Assembly (NCBI RefSeq): GCF_001687365.1
Contig: NZ_LGLV01000005.1
Span: 372,001 to 436,000 of the forward strand
DNA length: 64,000 nucleotides
Source of the DNA: Pararhizobium polonicum
GTDB lineage: Bacteria; Pseudomonadota; Alphaproteobacteria; Rhizobiales; Rhizobiaceae
Direction: 5' to 3'
The stretch's first letter is position 1. Each line of letters begins with the position of its first letter. The position numbers and the translations under genes are program-made. The notes under the pieces are model-generated. The model ran no database searches and was not told the DNA's origin. It was given only the letters and a program-made list of their open reading frames with translations. Shown here one piece after another: positions 24,370-33,580 of the stretch.

Positions 24370-25629
24370 TCAGTCGCCGTCGGTTTCCGCAGTGCCCGGT
24401 GTTTGCCGGCCCTGCCGCAGGCGCTGCACGAAGGCATAGACCTTCTTGTTCTTCTTGATGCCAACCTTCAGCCAGACCGCTGTGTGATGGGCCGCAGCCG
24501 CCAGACGCCCGCGCAGGGTCAGCGGCAGGACGATATCGCGCTGCACGGTCTCGACCGTGCACCAGGAGCGCTTATAGGCCTGATCGCCGATGCCGAAATC
24601 GAACAGCGTCATTCCCTCGGCATTGTATCTGCTGATGATGTGGTAGAAGAGCAGCTCGCCCGGGCTGGCTTCCGCGCCAAGATTTTCGTCGATCGATCCG
24701 AACTGGCAGATCACGTGGTCGCCCTTGCGCGACAGGGCGGCGATGGCAACGATGCGGCCGTTCTGTTCGCCGCGCAGGCGGATCGCGTTGAGTTCGAGAG
24801 GCTGGCCTTCCGCCGTCGGCTCCACCGCCGCCAGCGCATGGAAGAAGGCCTGCGTCTCTCTGTCCTGGAAAACGTTGGGCAGGCCGAGCGCCTTGAAGCG
24901 GATGGCTTTCTGTTCGAAGAACAGGTCGAGGATCTGCCGCCGCTCCTGCGGTGTCTTGGCTATCACGTATTCGTAGCCGCCGAGCGCGTCCAGCCGCCGT
25001 TGCGAAACACGAAATTTCTTGCGCCGCCGTTTGGCGTTGAGCTGGGCCAGCGTCGCTTCGAAATTGGCAAGAAGTGGCAGCTGGAAGGACGAATTCTGGT
25101 TGCGGACTGCCGGAAGCGAGGTGAGCGGATGCGGCGTCCCGTGCCAGTCGAAGGGCATCTTGTCCAGCGTCACGATATCGGCGACGCGCGACAGCTTCGC
25201 CGAGAGTTCGGCGATCAGGGACGAGGCCAGCTGTTCGCAGGTGAGGGGATCGATATCGGTGGCGAAAAGCCCGGTATTGAGGTTGCTGTGCGGCGAACCG
25301 ATAAACCGCGCAGTGCGGAAGAGCCGGCCGCGCACCAGTTCGAGCGGCAGGATGAACAGCGTTTTCGGTCCGATGCTGCCACGCACGAGCAGCAGCTGGC
25401 TGGAATGGGTCGCAGCCCAGGCGGCGCACCAGTCGAAGCCTTGATGCAGGGACGTCGCGCTGGATGCCTCCAGCGCCCGCCAGTCGGCCTCCAGCGCGTC
25501 CATGCTGACATGGACGGTCAATCGGAGGTCCCGGGCGGCCGCAATATCCTGTGCCTTTTCGCGACGGGCGTGCCAGACGCGACGGCGAGCCTTGCTAACA
25601 GGCATCATGTTGAGGTCCACGTCCGTCAT
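24370..25629 (-). CDS. GNAT/CelD-like (BcsL) acyltransferase
   Basis: The 419-residue protein resembles the Acetyltransf_6 group found in cellulose and exopolysaccharide loci: SLHQGFDWCAAWA in the N-terminal half, NAKRRRKKFRVSQRRL at ~200-215, and the C-terminal ASPGELLFYHIISRYNAEGM, then LFDFGIGDQAYKRSWC. It may acetylate sugar residues before export, though the acyl donor is unknown. The gene converges on the chain-length gene with an 18-bp gap, so it is separately transcribed but belongs to the locus. Confidence 0.8.
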   Translation of the reverse strand: MTDVDLNMMPVSKARRRVWHARREKAQDIAAARDLRLTVHVSMDALEADWRALEASSATSLHQGFDWCAAWAATHSSQLLLVRGSIGPKTLFILPLELVRGRLFRTARFIGSPHSNLNTGLFATDIDPLTCEQLASSLIAELSAKLSRVADIVTLDKMPFDWHGTPHPLTSLPAVRNQNSSFQLPLLANFEATLAQLNAKRRRKKFRVSQRRLDALGGYEYVIAKTPQERRQILDLFFEQKAIRFKALGLPNVFQDRETQAFFHALAAVEPTAEGQPLELNAIRLRGEQNGRIVAIAALSRKGDHVICQFGSIDENLGAEASPGELLFYHIISRYNAEGMTLFDFGIGDQAYKRSWCTVETVQRDIVLPLTLRGRLAAAAHHTAVWLKVGIKKNKKVYAFVQRLRQGRQTPGTAETDGD

Positions 25630-25777
25630 GATCGCTTGTTGTTCCGGGAACTGGATGTCGTTACATCTAACGCGAGCATGCCCTTATTTTCATTTAAACC
25701 GGGCGGATGACGGATCGGCTGCCGCGGATTTCGGCAAATGCGGTTACTGAATGGCTAAGACGATGCTCGGGGGCGGG

Positions 25778-26521
25778 CTAGTCGCCGAGCCAGCCGCTGG
25801 CGAGCGCGCTGGTCCATTCCTTGTTTCCGCGCTCATGGGCCAGCCGCGACATCGCCCTGTGATCGTAGGCGACGCGGCGGAACGTCACGTCCCAGCGGCC
25901 GTCGGCTTTCGAAAGGATGGCGTAGGCGGCATCGGGCGAGCCGGTTTCCACCTTGTGGAACACCGGTTCGTCGTCGTCATAACCGGGGCAGCCGACGCTG
26001 CCGGGATTGACGATCAGCCGGCCGTCGGCAAGGTGCACGGCGCGGGGAATATGGGTATGGCCGCAGAGGATGACCGGCTGCTCGATACCGGCGGCGAAGC
26101 CTTCGATGCGCCGGCGGGCCGACATGTGCACCACGCCTTCGGGCGTCAGGTCTTCCAGCCAGTAGATGAGATCGTCCTGCGGCGTGCCGTGGCAGAGAAA
26201 GAGCTCCTGCCGGTGAACGAGCGTCGGGGGCAGGGTACGCAGCCAGTCAAGATGATGCGGCTGCAGCTCGTCATGGGCGGCGCGGTCCCAGCGCCCCATG
26301 TCGGCCGGTTCCTTGGTGATCAGCCAGCGGTCGTGGTTGCCCCGGATCGACGGAAAATCGCGCGCCATCAGGATATCGGCCGTGCGGGCGGCATTGAGCG
26401 GGCCGCTCAGGTGATCGCCGAGATTGACCACATCGTCGATGCCATGTGAGGCGATGTCGGCGAGCACGGCTTCGAGCGCCAGGTCATTGCCGTGGATATC
26501 GGCGATCACTGCGATTTTCAT
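25778..26521 (-). CDS. Metallophosphoesterase (YfcE/MJ0936-like)
   Basis: The 247-residue protein has all calcineurin-like phosphoesterase motifs: ADIHGN (residues 7-12), NLGDHLSGP, SIRGNHDR, LFLCHGTP and LCGHTHIPR. Two metal ions would be bound by these Asp, His and Asn residues. The ATG at 26521 directly precedes KIAVIADIHGN, a start position typical of the family. Substrate unknown; cAMP and protein phosphate are possibilities in relatives. It ends the leftward DUF2842 pair. Confidence 0.85.
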   Translation of the reverse strand: MKIAVIADIHGNDLALEAVLADIASHGIDDVVNLGDHLSGPLNAARTADILMARDFPSIRGNHDRWLITKEPADMGRWDRAAHDELQPHHLDWLRTLPPTLVHRQELFLCHGTPQDDLIYWLEDLTPEGVVHMSARRRIEGFAAGIEQPVILCGHTHIPRAVHLADGRLIVNPGSVGCPGYDDDEPVFHKVETGSPDAAYAILSKADGRWDVTFRRVAYDHRAMSRLAHERGNKEWTSALASGWLGD

Positions 26522-26538
26522 GATGTTTTCCTCGAGGG

Positions 26539-26751
26539 TCAGCGCGGCTTGGCGGGCTTTTCCATCCACTTGATGATCAGCATGGCGGGCAGCACCCAGA
26601 GCAGGCCGGTGAAGAAGAAATAGGCGAGATGCACCCACCAGGGCGCGGTGCCGAGAAGCAGCGAGGCAAAGGTGGTTGCCACCAGCGCATAGACGATGAC
26701 GAGGACGACGATCAGGACGGTGCCGATCAGTTTTCTGAGGCGTTCGGGCAT
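26539..26751 (-). CDS. DUF2842 small membrane protein
   Basis: A 70-residue protein with two transmembrane helices (GTVLIVVLVIVYALVATTFA and HLAYFFFTGLLWVLPAMLII) joined by a short LGTAPWW loop, then a basic end (KWMEKPAKPR). This matches DUF2842, found in alphaproteobacteria beside heme A synthase. The role is unknown. It is divergent from ctaA, 182 bp apart, and 17 bp upstream of the phosphoesterase, so the two are one operon. Confidence 0.8.
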   Translation of the reverse strand: MPERLRKLIGTVLIVVLVIVYALVATTFASLLLGTAPWWVHLAYFFFTGLLWVLPAMLIIKWMEKPAKPR

Positions 26752-26933
26752 TCAGGTCTTTCCGGTTGGCGGGTTTTGCCGCGCACAGGCACTGGGCCGC
26801 GACGGCATGCCGCAAAGGGATAAGTCTTGTTTTGCATGCTGCTCTGGTGCAAATCAACGTTTTTGATGCATGGGTCTTGAGACAAATCGCCCTCTCGGGC
26901 AGCACCTGTGTGTTTCGACAGTGGAGTCCTCGG

Positions 26934-28037
26934 ATGGCAAGCACGGATTTGGCAACGGAACAACGTCTTTTGCGCGAGATCGATACGGTCAGCCATAACC
27001 GGACCCAGGTCAGGATCTGGCTGGGTGTGGTCGTGCTGGCGCTGTTTGCGCTGGTGCTGGTCGGCGGCGCGACGCGGCTGACCGAATCCGGCCTGTCGAT
27101 CACGCAGTGGAAGCCGATCCATGGCGTCATTCCGCCGCTGACCGCCGCCGAGTGGCAGGAGGAGTTCGACCTCTACAAGCAGATCCCGCAATACGAACAG
27201 CTCAACAGCGACATGACCGTCGAGGGTTTCAAGACCATTTTCTGGTGGGAATGGGCACATCGGCTGCTCGCCCGCTCGATCGGGCTGATCTTCGCGCTGC
27301 CGCTGGCCTTCTTCTGGATCCGCGGACAGATCGAGCCGCGCCTGAAGCTGCCGCTGGTCGGCCTTTTGGCGCTGGGCGGATTTCAGGGTTTCATCGGCTG
27401 GTGGATGGTGTCGTCCGGCCTTGCCGACCGCACCGAGGTCAGCCAGTACCGGCTTGCCACCCATCTTGTCATTGCCTGTCTGATCTTCATCTCCTGCGTC
27501 TGGATCGGCCGCGGTCTGGCGCCGCATGCGGATGATCCGGCGCCGACGAAAAGCTCGCGCAAGATGGCCGCGATCATCGTCTGCATGGCCCTGTTCCAGA
27601 TCTATCTCGGCGCACTGGTCGCCGGTCTCGACGCAGGCATGAGCTACAACACCTGGCCGCTGATGGACGGTTCGCTGGTGCCGGGCGACCTGTTCATCCA
27701 GCAGCCGGCCTGGATCAATGTCTTCGAAAATCCGAAGACCGTGCAGTTCGTGCACCGCATCGGCGCCTATGTGCTGTTTGCCTTCGTGCTGATGCACATG
27801 ATCGCCTCGCTGCGCGCCGCGCCGGAGACGACGCATGCGCGCCGCTCCGTCCTGCTCTTCGTGCTGGTGACGCTCCAGGCGATCATCGGCATCACGACGC
27901 TGCTGCTGCAGGTGCCGGTCGGCTGGGGCGTGGCGCATCAGGGCGGCGCGCTGATCGTGCTCGGCTTCGCCGTCGCCCACTGGCGGGCATTCGTCGGCGA
28001 ATATCCGCGCCCGGTGGCGATCAAGGTGCCGGACTGA
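26934..28037 (+). CDS. ctaA: Heme A synthase (COX15/CtaA type 2)
   Basis: CtaA oxidises the C8 methyl group of heme O to make heme A for cytochrome oxidase. The 367-residue protein has about eight transmembrane helices and the family motifs VGGATRLTESGLSITQWKP, FWWEWAHRL, SGLADRTEVSQYRL, YNTWPLMDG and VHRIGAYVL with conserved heme-ligand His residues. The ATG at 26934 is chosen; the longer frame from 26766 would add a hydrophilic stretch. The type 2 (alphaproteobacterial) form lacks the Cys pair of Bacillus CtaA. Confidence 0.94.
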   Translation: MASTDLATEQRLLREIDTVSHNRTQVRIWLGVVVLALFALVLVGGATRLTESGLSITQWKPIHGVIPPLTAAEWQEEFDLYKQIPQYEQLNSDMTVEGFKTIFWWEWAHRLLARSIGLIFALPLAFFWIRGQIEPRLKLPLVGLLALGGFQGFIGWWMVSSGLADRTEVSQYRLATHLVIACLIFISCVWIGRGLAPHADDPAPTKSSRKMAAIIVCMALFQIYLGALVAGLDAGMSYNTWPLMDGSLVPGDLFIQQPAWINVFENPKTVQFVHRIGAYVLFAFVLMHMIASLRAAPETTHARRSVLLFVLVTLQAIIGITTLLLQVPVGWGVAHQGGALIVLGFAVAHWRAFVGEYPRPVAIKVPD

Positions 28038-28829
28038 TCAGCGCAGCAGCATATCGAGCGCCGGCATGCCGAGCACGGCGGAGGCGCCGATCAGCGTGTA
28101 GCAGATGATCCGGAACGTCGCGGGCCGTGCAAGGCCGAACAGGCGGGAACCGACATGGAGGCCCCCCGCGTAGAGCGGCAGGATGACCAGCGTCAGGGCA
28201 AAGACCTGCTCGACGAACAGGCCGCCGACGAGATAGCTGACGGCGGTCAGGGCCGACGAAATCGCGAAATAGAGCATGATGTTGGAGCGGATGACCAGCA
28301 CGTCGCTGGCGCCGCTCAGCCAGTAGGCAACGACGGGCGGGCCGCCGAGCTGTGCCGCGCCGCTGAAGATCCCGGCAATGCCGCCGACGCCGGCCGTCAG
28401 CGGCGCACGCGGCTGCCCGTGATAGCGCCAGCCGGAGACCAGCAGGATCAGCAGACATGCCGAGACGATGGTGATCGCCCAGCGCAGGTAAAGGGGATCG
28501 GCCAAAGCCAGCGCCGCCGTGCCGAGCGGCACGCCGATCAAGGCGCCCGATGCCATGGTGAACACCTCGCGCCGGTTGGCGGCTCGCCATGCGGCCGGCA
28601 GCATGCCAGCAGCAGCGATGGTGTCGATCACCAGAAGCACGGGCGAGATGATTTTCGGTCCGACGATCGATCCGCCGATCGGGATCAGGATGAGGGCGGC
28701 GCCGAACCCGGAAAAGCCGCGCGCCATGCCGGCGATGAAGGTGCAGACCAGCAGCGGATAGAGGCCATGTTCGGGCAAGGAGGCTGCGACCCTTGTCAAA
28801 AGGGTCGCGAGAAAACCGGTATCGCCCAT
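28038..28829 (-). CDS. TauE/SafE family transporter
   Basis: The 263-residue protein has about eight membrane helices and the duplicated TauE/SafE (DUF81) pattern: GMARGFSGFGAALILIP in the first half and GVGGIAGIFSGAAQLGGPPV in the second. These proteins export sulfonates, sulfite or other organic anions, but the substrate here cannot be set. Its stop abuts the ctaA stop, so the genes are tail to tail. Confidence 0.85.
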   Translation of the reverse strand: MGDTGFLATLLTRVAASLPEHGLYPLLVCTFIAGMARGFSGFGAALILIPIGGSIVGPKIISPVLLVIDTIAAAGMLPAAWRAANRREVFTMASGALIGVPLGTAALALADPLYLRWAITIVSACLLILLVSGWRYHGQPRAPLTAGVGGIAGIFSGAAQLGGPPVVAYWLSGASDVLVIRSNIMLYFAISSALTAVSYLVGGLFVEQVFALTLVILPLYAGGLHVGSRLFGLARPATFRIICYTLIGASAVLGMPALDMLLR

Positions 28830-28897
28830 GTCAGGTCAGTGCCTTTCCGCCATGGCGGGCAGGGGCGGCAGCAGGCCACCCCCTTGGGGATCGTCTC

Positions 28898-29830
28898 TCA
28901 GGCCGAGAGCATCAGGTCCATGTTCTGGACCGCCGCTCCCGAGGCACCCTTGCCGAGATTGTCGAGCAAGGCGACGAGATTGACCTGTCCGCCACCGGCC
29001 GAGCCGAAAACGTAGAGTTTCATCGTGTCCTTGCCGGCCAGTTCGACGGCATCGACGCGGGCTATTGTCGCGCTCTCCTCGAGGGGAACGACCGTGACGA
29101 TCGACTGACCGGCATAGTGGGCAACGAGGGCGGCGTGAATGCTTTCGAGCGTTGCGCCATCCGTCAACTGATCGAGGAACAGCGGCACCTGGACGATCAT
29201 GCCCTGCGGGAAGCGGCCGACCGAGGGCGAGAAGATCGGGGCGCGATCGAGCATGCCGTGGATCTGCATTTCCGGCACATGCTTGTGCTTCAGCGTCAGG
29301 CCGTAGAGGAAGTTCGGCGAATCGATGTGATCCGGATTGGCCGGGTCTTCCATCTGCGCGATCATCTGCTTGCCGCCGCCGGTATAGCCGGAGACCGCAT
29401 TGACCGTCACCGGATAATGTTCCGGCAGGATGCCGGCCTGACGCAGCGGGCGGATCAGGCCGATGGCGCCCGTCGGATAGCAGCCGGGATTGGCGACGAG
29501 GCGGGCATCACGGATTTTTCCGGCCTGTGCCGTGTCCATTTCGGCAAAGCCATAGGCCCAGTCCGGTGCGATGCGGTGCGCCGTCGAGGTGTCGATGATG
29601 CGCACCTTGTTGTTGCCTTCCAGCATGGCGACGGCCTGCTTGGAGGCATCGTCGGGCAGGCAGAGGATCGCGACGTCGGCGCTGTTCAGGAGATCTTCGC
29701 GGATGGCGGCATTGCGGCGTTCCGCTTCCGGAATGGAGAGAAGCTCCACATCCGAGCGGCCCGCCATGCGGGTGCGGATCTGCAGGCCGGTGGTGCCGTG
29801 TTCGCCATCGATGAAAATCTTCGGTTTCAT
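28898..29830 (-). CDS. argC: N-acetyl-gamma-glutamyl-phosphate reductase (type 2)
   Basis: ArgC reduces N-acetylglutamyl phosphate with NADPH in arginine synthesis. The 310-residue protein is the short alphaproteobacterial form: [14 protein letters not shown] at the N-terminus, nucleophile Cys117 in NPGCYPTGA, and [14 protein letters not shown]. The ATG at 29830 begins KPKIFIDGE. It lies between speB and the TauE gene; with speB and the ribosomal genes it matches the rhizobial rplM-rpsI-argC-speB neighbourhood. Confidence 0.94.
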   Translation of the reverse strand: MKPKIFIDGEHGTTGLQIRTRMAGRSDVELLSIPEAERRNAAIREDLLNSADVAILCLPDDASKQAVAMLEGNNKVRIIDTSTAHRIAPDWAYGFAEMDTAQAGKIRDARLVANPGCYPTGAIGLIRPLRQAGILPEHYPVTVNAVSGYTGGGKQMIAQMEDPANPDHIDSPNFLYGLTLKHKHVPEMQIHGMLDRAPIFSPSVGRFPQGMIVQVPLFLDQLTDGATLESIHAALVAHYAGQSIVTVVPLEESATIARVDAVELAGKDTMKLYVFGSAGGGQVNLVALLDNLGKGASGAAVQNMDLMLSA

Positions 29831-29923
29831 GATTTTATCCTGTCCTGCCAGATGATTAGCGGTGCTTCCGGAATCACTTTGGCATGCAATTGAATCAGTT
29901 TGACAACAGGCCGGCAGAGACCG

Positions 29924-30880
29924 TTATCCGCGCCGTTCCGCCAGCTGTTCGGCATGAAGGCCGAGCATATACATCGCGATGGTGGAGCCTGCAATGGCGG
30001 TGATATCGGCATGGTCGTAAGCCGGCGCCACCTCGACCACGTCGGCACCCTTGATCACCAGCGCTCCAAGCTTGCGGATCACTGACAGGATCTTGGCCGA
30101 GGACGGCCCGCCGGAAACCGGCGTGCCGGTGCCGGGCGCATAGGCCGGGTCGAGGCAGTCGATATCGAAGGTGAGATAGGCCGGGCGGTCGCCGACATGG
30201 TGGAGGATGACGTCGGCGATCTCACCGGCGCTCATCTCTTCGATGTCGTAACCGTAGAGAATGCGGATGCCGCAATCGTCGGGCGCATGGGTGCGGATTC
30301 CGAGCTGGATCGAGCTTGCGGTATCGATCAACCCTTCGCGGGCGGCGCGGCCGACGAAGGAGCCGTGGTCGATACGGCCCTTCTCGTCGGCCCAGGTATC
30401 CTGATGGGCGTCGAACTGGACGAGGGCGAGGGGGCCATGGAGGGCGGCATGGGCGCGCAGCAGCGGCAGCGTGACGAAATGGTCGCCGCCAAGCGTGAGC
30501 AGGAAGGCGCCGCTCTTGAGGATCTTCGCTGCTTCCCGCTCGATGGTCGCCGGCGTCTTGCCGTGATTGCCGTAGTCGAGCAGGCAGTCGCCGTAGTCGA
30601 TCGTCGCCATGTCCTCGAAAAGATCGCGTTCGAACGGGTACTGCGGATCGTTGTCGAAAATGGCGGACGCCCGGCGGATCGCCTGTGGCCCGAAACGCGC
30701 GCCGGGACGATTGGACGTCGCCGCATCGAAGGGGATGCCCCAGACGACGGCATCGACGCCCTTCAGGCTCTTGGTGTATTTCCGTCGCATGAACGACAGG
30801 ATGCCGGCATGGGTCGGGTCGGTCGCAGCACTTTTCAGCGATGTGGCGGTGATCGCGTGGTCTATCGTCTTGTTGGCCAT
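29924..30880 (-). CDS. speB: Agmatinase/ureohydrolase
   Basis: The protein (318 residues from the ATG at 30880) has the arginase-family Mn2+ ligands in GGDHFVTLP, FDAHQDTW and FDIDCLDPAYAPGTG. Agmatinase turns agmatine into putrescine and urea. The longer frame from 30976 has no motif support before ANKTIDHAI. A related guanidinase or formiminoglutamase cannot be fully excluded, since specificity is hard to read by eye. Its neighbour argC makes arginine, the precursor of agmatine. Confidence 0.85.
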   Translation of the reverse strand: MANKTIDHAITATSLKSAATDPTHAGILSFMRRKYTKSLKGVDAVVWGIPFDAATSNRPGARFGPQAIRRASAIFDNDPQYPFERDLFEDMATIDYGDCLLDYGNHGKTPATIEREAAKILKSGAFLLTLGGDHFVTLPLLRAHAALHGPLALVQFDAHQDTWADEKGRIDHGSFVGRAAREGLIDTASSIQLGIRTHAPDDCGIRILYGYDIEEMSAGEIADVILHHVGDRPAYLTFDIDCLDPAYAPGTGTPVSGGPSSAKILSVIRKLGALVIKGADVVEVAPAYDHADITAIAGSTIAMYMLGLHAEQLAERRG

Positions 30881-30972
30881 GATCCGTCTCGTCCGTTGTG
30901 TGACGCGACGTTGGACAATCGGCCGAAGGAAGGCAAGACCCCTATTGTGGCCGCTGCCGGATAATCCGTCTT

Positions 30973-31764
30973 TCACGAGGCCTTGGCTTCGAAGGTGGGG
31001 GCAAAATCACCCAGCGCCTTCGCCTTCAGGATCATGCCTTCGATGTCCTGTTCGACGATCGCTTCCAGATCGGCGAAGCTGTCGATGACATAATAGACCG
31101 GCTGGACGATATCGATCCGGTAGGGGGTTCTGAGCACACTCAAGAGGTCGAACGGCCGGAATTCGCATGCCGTGCCCTCCATCGCAGCCTTCGCTTCGCT
31201 CGGCGAGGAGACGATGCCTGCGCCGAAGCAGCGGCGGCCCTGCGGCGTGTTGATCAGGCCGAATTCCACCGTGAACCAGAAGATGCGGAAGAGGTGCCAG
31301 GAATAGCCTTTGCCGAGGCGCACGGCGGCTTCGCCGAAATGGCGGACGAAATTGGCATAACTCTGATTGGTGAGCAGCGGGCAGTGGCCGAACACCTCAT
31401 GGAACAGGTCCGGTTCCTCGATATAGTCGATATGCTCGCGGCGGCGCAGGAAGGTGGCGAGCGGAAACTTGCCCTGCGACAAAAGCTCGTAGAAGCGTGA
31501 GGGTGGAATAAGGGCAGGCACGCCTTCTACGCCGAAGCCGGTGGTTTCATGCAGGCGACGGTTGACATCGGCGAGTTGCGGGACCTTGTCCGGCTTGAGG
31601 CCAAGCGTCTTGACGCCGTCCAGATAGTCCCGGCAGGCCATGTTTGTGAGCAGCTTCATCTGGCGCTGATAGAGTTCGCCCCAGATCGCATCTTCCTCGG
31701 CGGTGTAGGCGTAAAGCCCGTCCGAGCCGGGCAGTTTGGCGGTGTAGCTGCTTTCCTTGGTCAT
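30973..31764 (-). CDS. phhA: Phenylalanine 4-monooxygenase
   Basis: This is the bacterial monomeric type, 263 residues. The iron ligands His122 and His127 (FHEVFGHCP) and Glu167 (WFTVEFGL) are in place, with the pterin-binding region before them (GVPALIPPSRFYELLS). It hydroxylates phenylalanine to tyrosine using tetrahydrobiopterin. GGGAGGATCGGAAC precedes the ATG at 31764. An Lrp/AsnC regulator is divergently encoded 123 bp away and probably controls it. Confidence 0.93.
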   Translation of the reverse strand: MTKESSYTAKLPGSDGLYAYTAEEDAIWGELYQRQMKLLTNMACRDYLDGVKTLGLKPDKVPQLADVNRRLHETTGFGVEGVPALIPPSRFYELLSQGKFPLATFLRRREHIDYIEEPDLFHEVFGHCPLLTNQSYANFVRHFGEAAVRLGKGYSWHLFRIFWFTVEFGLINTPQGRRCFGAGIVSSPSEAKAAMEGTACEFRPFDLLSVLRTPYRIDIVQPVYYVIDSFADLEAIVEQDIEGMILKAKALGDFAPTFEAKAS

Positions 31765-31887
31765 GTTCCGATCCTCCCGGGTGCGGTGACATCTGTGCAA
31801 TTATGCCCCTGAAACGGCGAATTTTCCTTTCTTTCCTGCTGGCGGGCGCCATAATCCTGGCAGGATTTTTCGGAAGGTTCTGGGAAA

Positions 31888-32349
31888 ATGAAAGAAACCG
31901 GGAATTTTCACCGCAAGCTGCTGCAACTCGTTCAGGCCGATGGCAGCCTGTCGCTGGCGGAACTGGCGGAAAAGGCCGGCATGTCGCAAAGCTCGGCCTG
32001 GCGCAAAATTCAGGAGCTGGAGGCGGATGGCGTCATCCGCAAGCGCGTGACGCTGCTCGATCCGGGCAAGCTCGATCTCAAGCTCTGCGTCATTGCGCAT
32101 GTAACGCTGGAGGATCACCACGAGGAAGCGGTAGCGTCCTTCGCCTCGGTGGTGCTGGAACGGCCGGAAATCATGGAGTGCTACGCACTATCCGGCGCCT
32201 TCGACTACATGCTGAAGATCCGGGCGAGCGATGTCGAGAGCTACGAGGCGTTCATGACGCGCTATCTGATGCGCAATCCGCATGTGCGCACCGTGGTCTC
32301 GAGCTTCGTGTTGCGCGAGCTCAAATTCTCGACGGAACTGCCGATCTGA
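31888..32349 (+). CDS. Lrp/AsnC-family transcriptional regulator
   Basis: The 153-residue protein has the Lrp helix-turn-helix (SLAELAEKAGMSQSSAWRKI, then QELEADGVIRKRV) and a C-terminal RAM domain (IMECYALSGAFDYMLKI, then VVSSFVLRELKFSTELPI). Lrp-type proteins sense amino acids. Being divergent from phhA across a shared 123-bp spacer, it likely senses phenylalanine or tyrosine and controls phhA, as many divergent Lrp/phhA pairs do; this is inference. Confidence 0.9.
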   Translation: MKETGNFHRKLLQLVQADGSLSLAELAEKAGMSQSSAWRKIQELEADGVIRKRVTLLDPGKLDLKLCVIAHVTLEDHHEEAVASFASVVLERPEIMECYALSGAFDYMLKIRASDVESYEAFMTRYLMRNPHVRTVVSSFVLRELKFSTELPI

Positions 32350-32363
32350 TATCAGCGCATAGA

Positions 32364-32389
32364 AAAAGGCGGGACAAAGCCCGCCTTTT
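32364..32389. terminator. Bidirectional terminator between the Lrp gene and rpsI
   Basis: AAAAGGCGGG and CCCGCCTTTT form a perfect 10-bp stem with a 6-nt loop. The A-run and T-run on opposite sides let it serve the rightward Lrp gene and the leftward rplM-rpsI operon. Confidence 0.85.
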
Positions 32390-32412
32390 CCAAATCGATA
32401 GTCCGGAAACGA

Positions 32413-32886
32413 TTAACGCTTCGAGAACTGGAACGAACGGCGGGCCTTGGCCTTACCGTACTTCTTACGCTCGACGACGCGGCTGTCGCGGGTCAGGAAG
32501 CCACCCTTCTTCAGGACCGGACGCAGGCCCGGTTCGAAGTAGGTGAGAGCCTTCGAAATGCCATGACGAACGGCACCGGCCTGGCCGGAAAGACCGCCGC
32601 CTGCAACCGTTGCATCGATGTCGAACTGGCCGTCACGGGCAGCTGCGAAGATCGGCTGGCGCAGAATCATCTGCAGAACCGGACGCGCGAAGTAAGCTGC
32701 GAATTCCTTGCCGTTGACGGTGATCTTGCCGGAGCCCGGCTTGACCCAGACGCGGGCGACGGCGTTCTTGCGCTTGCCGGTCGCATAGGAGCGGCCCTGG
32801 GCGTCGACTTTCTTGACATGAACCGGAGCCGAAGCGGTTGCTTCAGTCGCCGTGCCGAGGTCTTTCAGAGAAGAGAGATCAGCCAC
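32413..32886 (-). CDS. rpsI: 30S ribosomal protein S9
   Basis: The protein (157 residues) has the S9 core: [39 protein letters not shown] and the basic C-terminus ending [11 protein letters not shown], which reaches the P-site tRNA. The N-terminal ~25-residue extension is usual in alphaproteobacteria. Start is GTG at 32886, two bases after the rplM stop, with AGGAG nine bases upstream, so the genes are coupled. Confidence 0.97.
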   Translation of the reverse strand: MADLSSLKDLGTATEATASAPVHVKKVDAQGRSYATGKRKNAVARVWVKPGSGKITVNGKEFAAYFARPVLQMILRQPIFAAARDGQFDIDATVAGGGLSGQAGAVRHGISKALTYFEPGLRPVLKKGGFLTRDSRVVERKKYGKAKARRSFQFSKR

Positions 32887-32888
32887 GA

Positions 32889-33353
32889 TTAGGCGCTCCT
32901 TACGTTCTTGCTGTTCAGCTTGGCGACGTCGAGGACGGTCGGCTGCTGTGCTTCATGCGGATGATTGGTCCCGGCGTAAACGCGCAGGTTCTTCATCTGG
33001 CGACGGCCAAGCGGGCCACGGGGAACCATGCGCTCGACAGCCTTCTCAAGAACGCGCTCCGGAAAGCGGCCTTCGATGATCTGGCGCGCGGTGCGCTCCT
33101 TGATGCCGCCCGGGTAACCGGTGTGCCAGTAGTACTTCTTGTCGGTGTACTTCTTGCCGGTCAGGACTGCCTTCTCGGCGTTGATCACGATGACATTGTC
33201 ACCATCGTCAACGTGAGGAGTGTAGGTGACTTTATTCTTGCCGCGCAGGATGTTGGCGATAATGGAAGCGACGCGACCGACAACGAGGCCTTCGGCGTCG
33301 ATGAGGATCCACTTCTTCTCCACCTCTGCAGGCTTCTGAACGAAGGTTGACAT
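32889..33353 (-). CDS. rplM: 50S ribosomal protein L13
   Basis: The 154-residue protein has L13 features: [51 protein letters not shown] and [20 protein letters not shown]13 is an early assembly protein of the large subunit. It is the first gene of the leftward rplM-rpsI operon; the upstream 220-bp spacer should hold its promoter. Confidence 0.97.
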   Translation of the reverse strand: MSTFVQKPAEVEKKWILIDAEGLVVGRVASIIANILRGKNKVTYTPHVDDGDNVIVINAEKAVLTGKKYTDKKYYWHTGYPGGIKERTARQIIEGRFPERVLEKAVERMVPRGPLGRRQMKNLRVYAGTNHPHEAQQPTVLDVAKLNSKNVRSA

Positions 33354-33580
33354 GTTAAAACTCTTTCGTTTGAACCCGATGCGTTGCCGCCGGGCGTTTC
33401 TTGTTGCTTGAATTGACGGACCCGAAAGTCAGCCAAAAATGAAAGCGGCCCCGAGGGACCGCGATCTGGTGCGGCTTATACGCAAGCGATGAAATGCCGT
33501 CAAGATCGCCGTTTCGAGCGGTTTGAAAAATTTCCTATATAAAACATATGGTTAGATATGAGGTATTTTAATACCACAAA

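Noticed and set aside
31803..31887. Short leader peptide before the Lrp gene
   Set aside because: The frame begins with a signal-like hydrophobic stretch (RRIFLSFLLAGAIILAG) but has no ribosome binding site and runs out of frame into the regulator, so chance is likelier.
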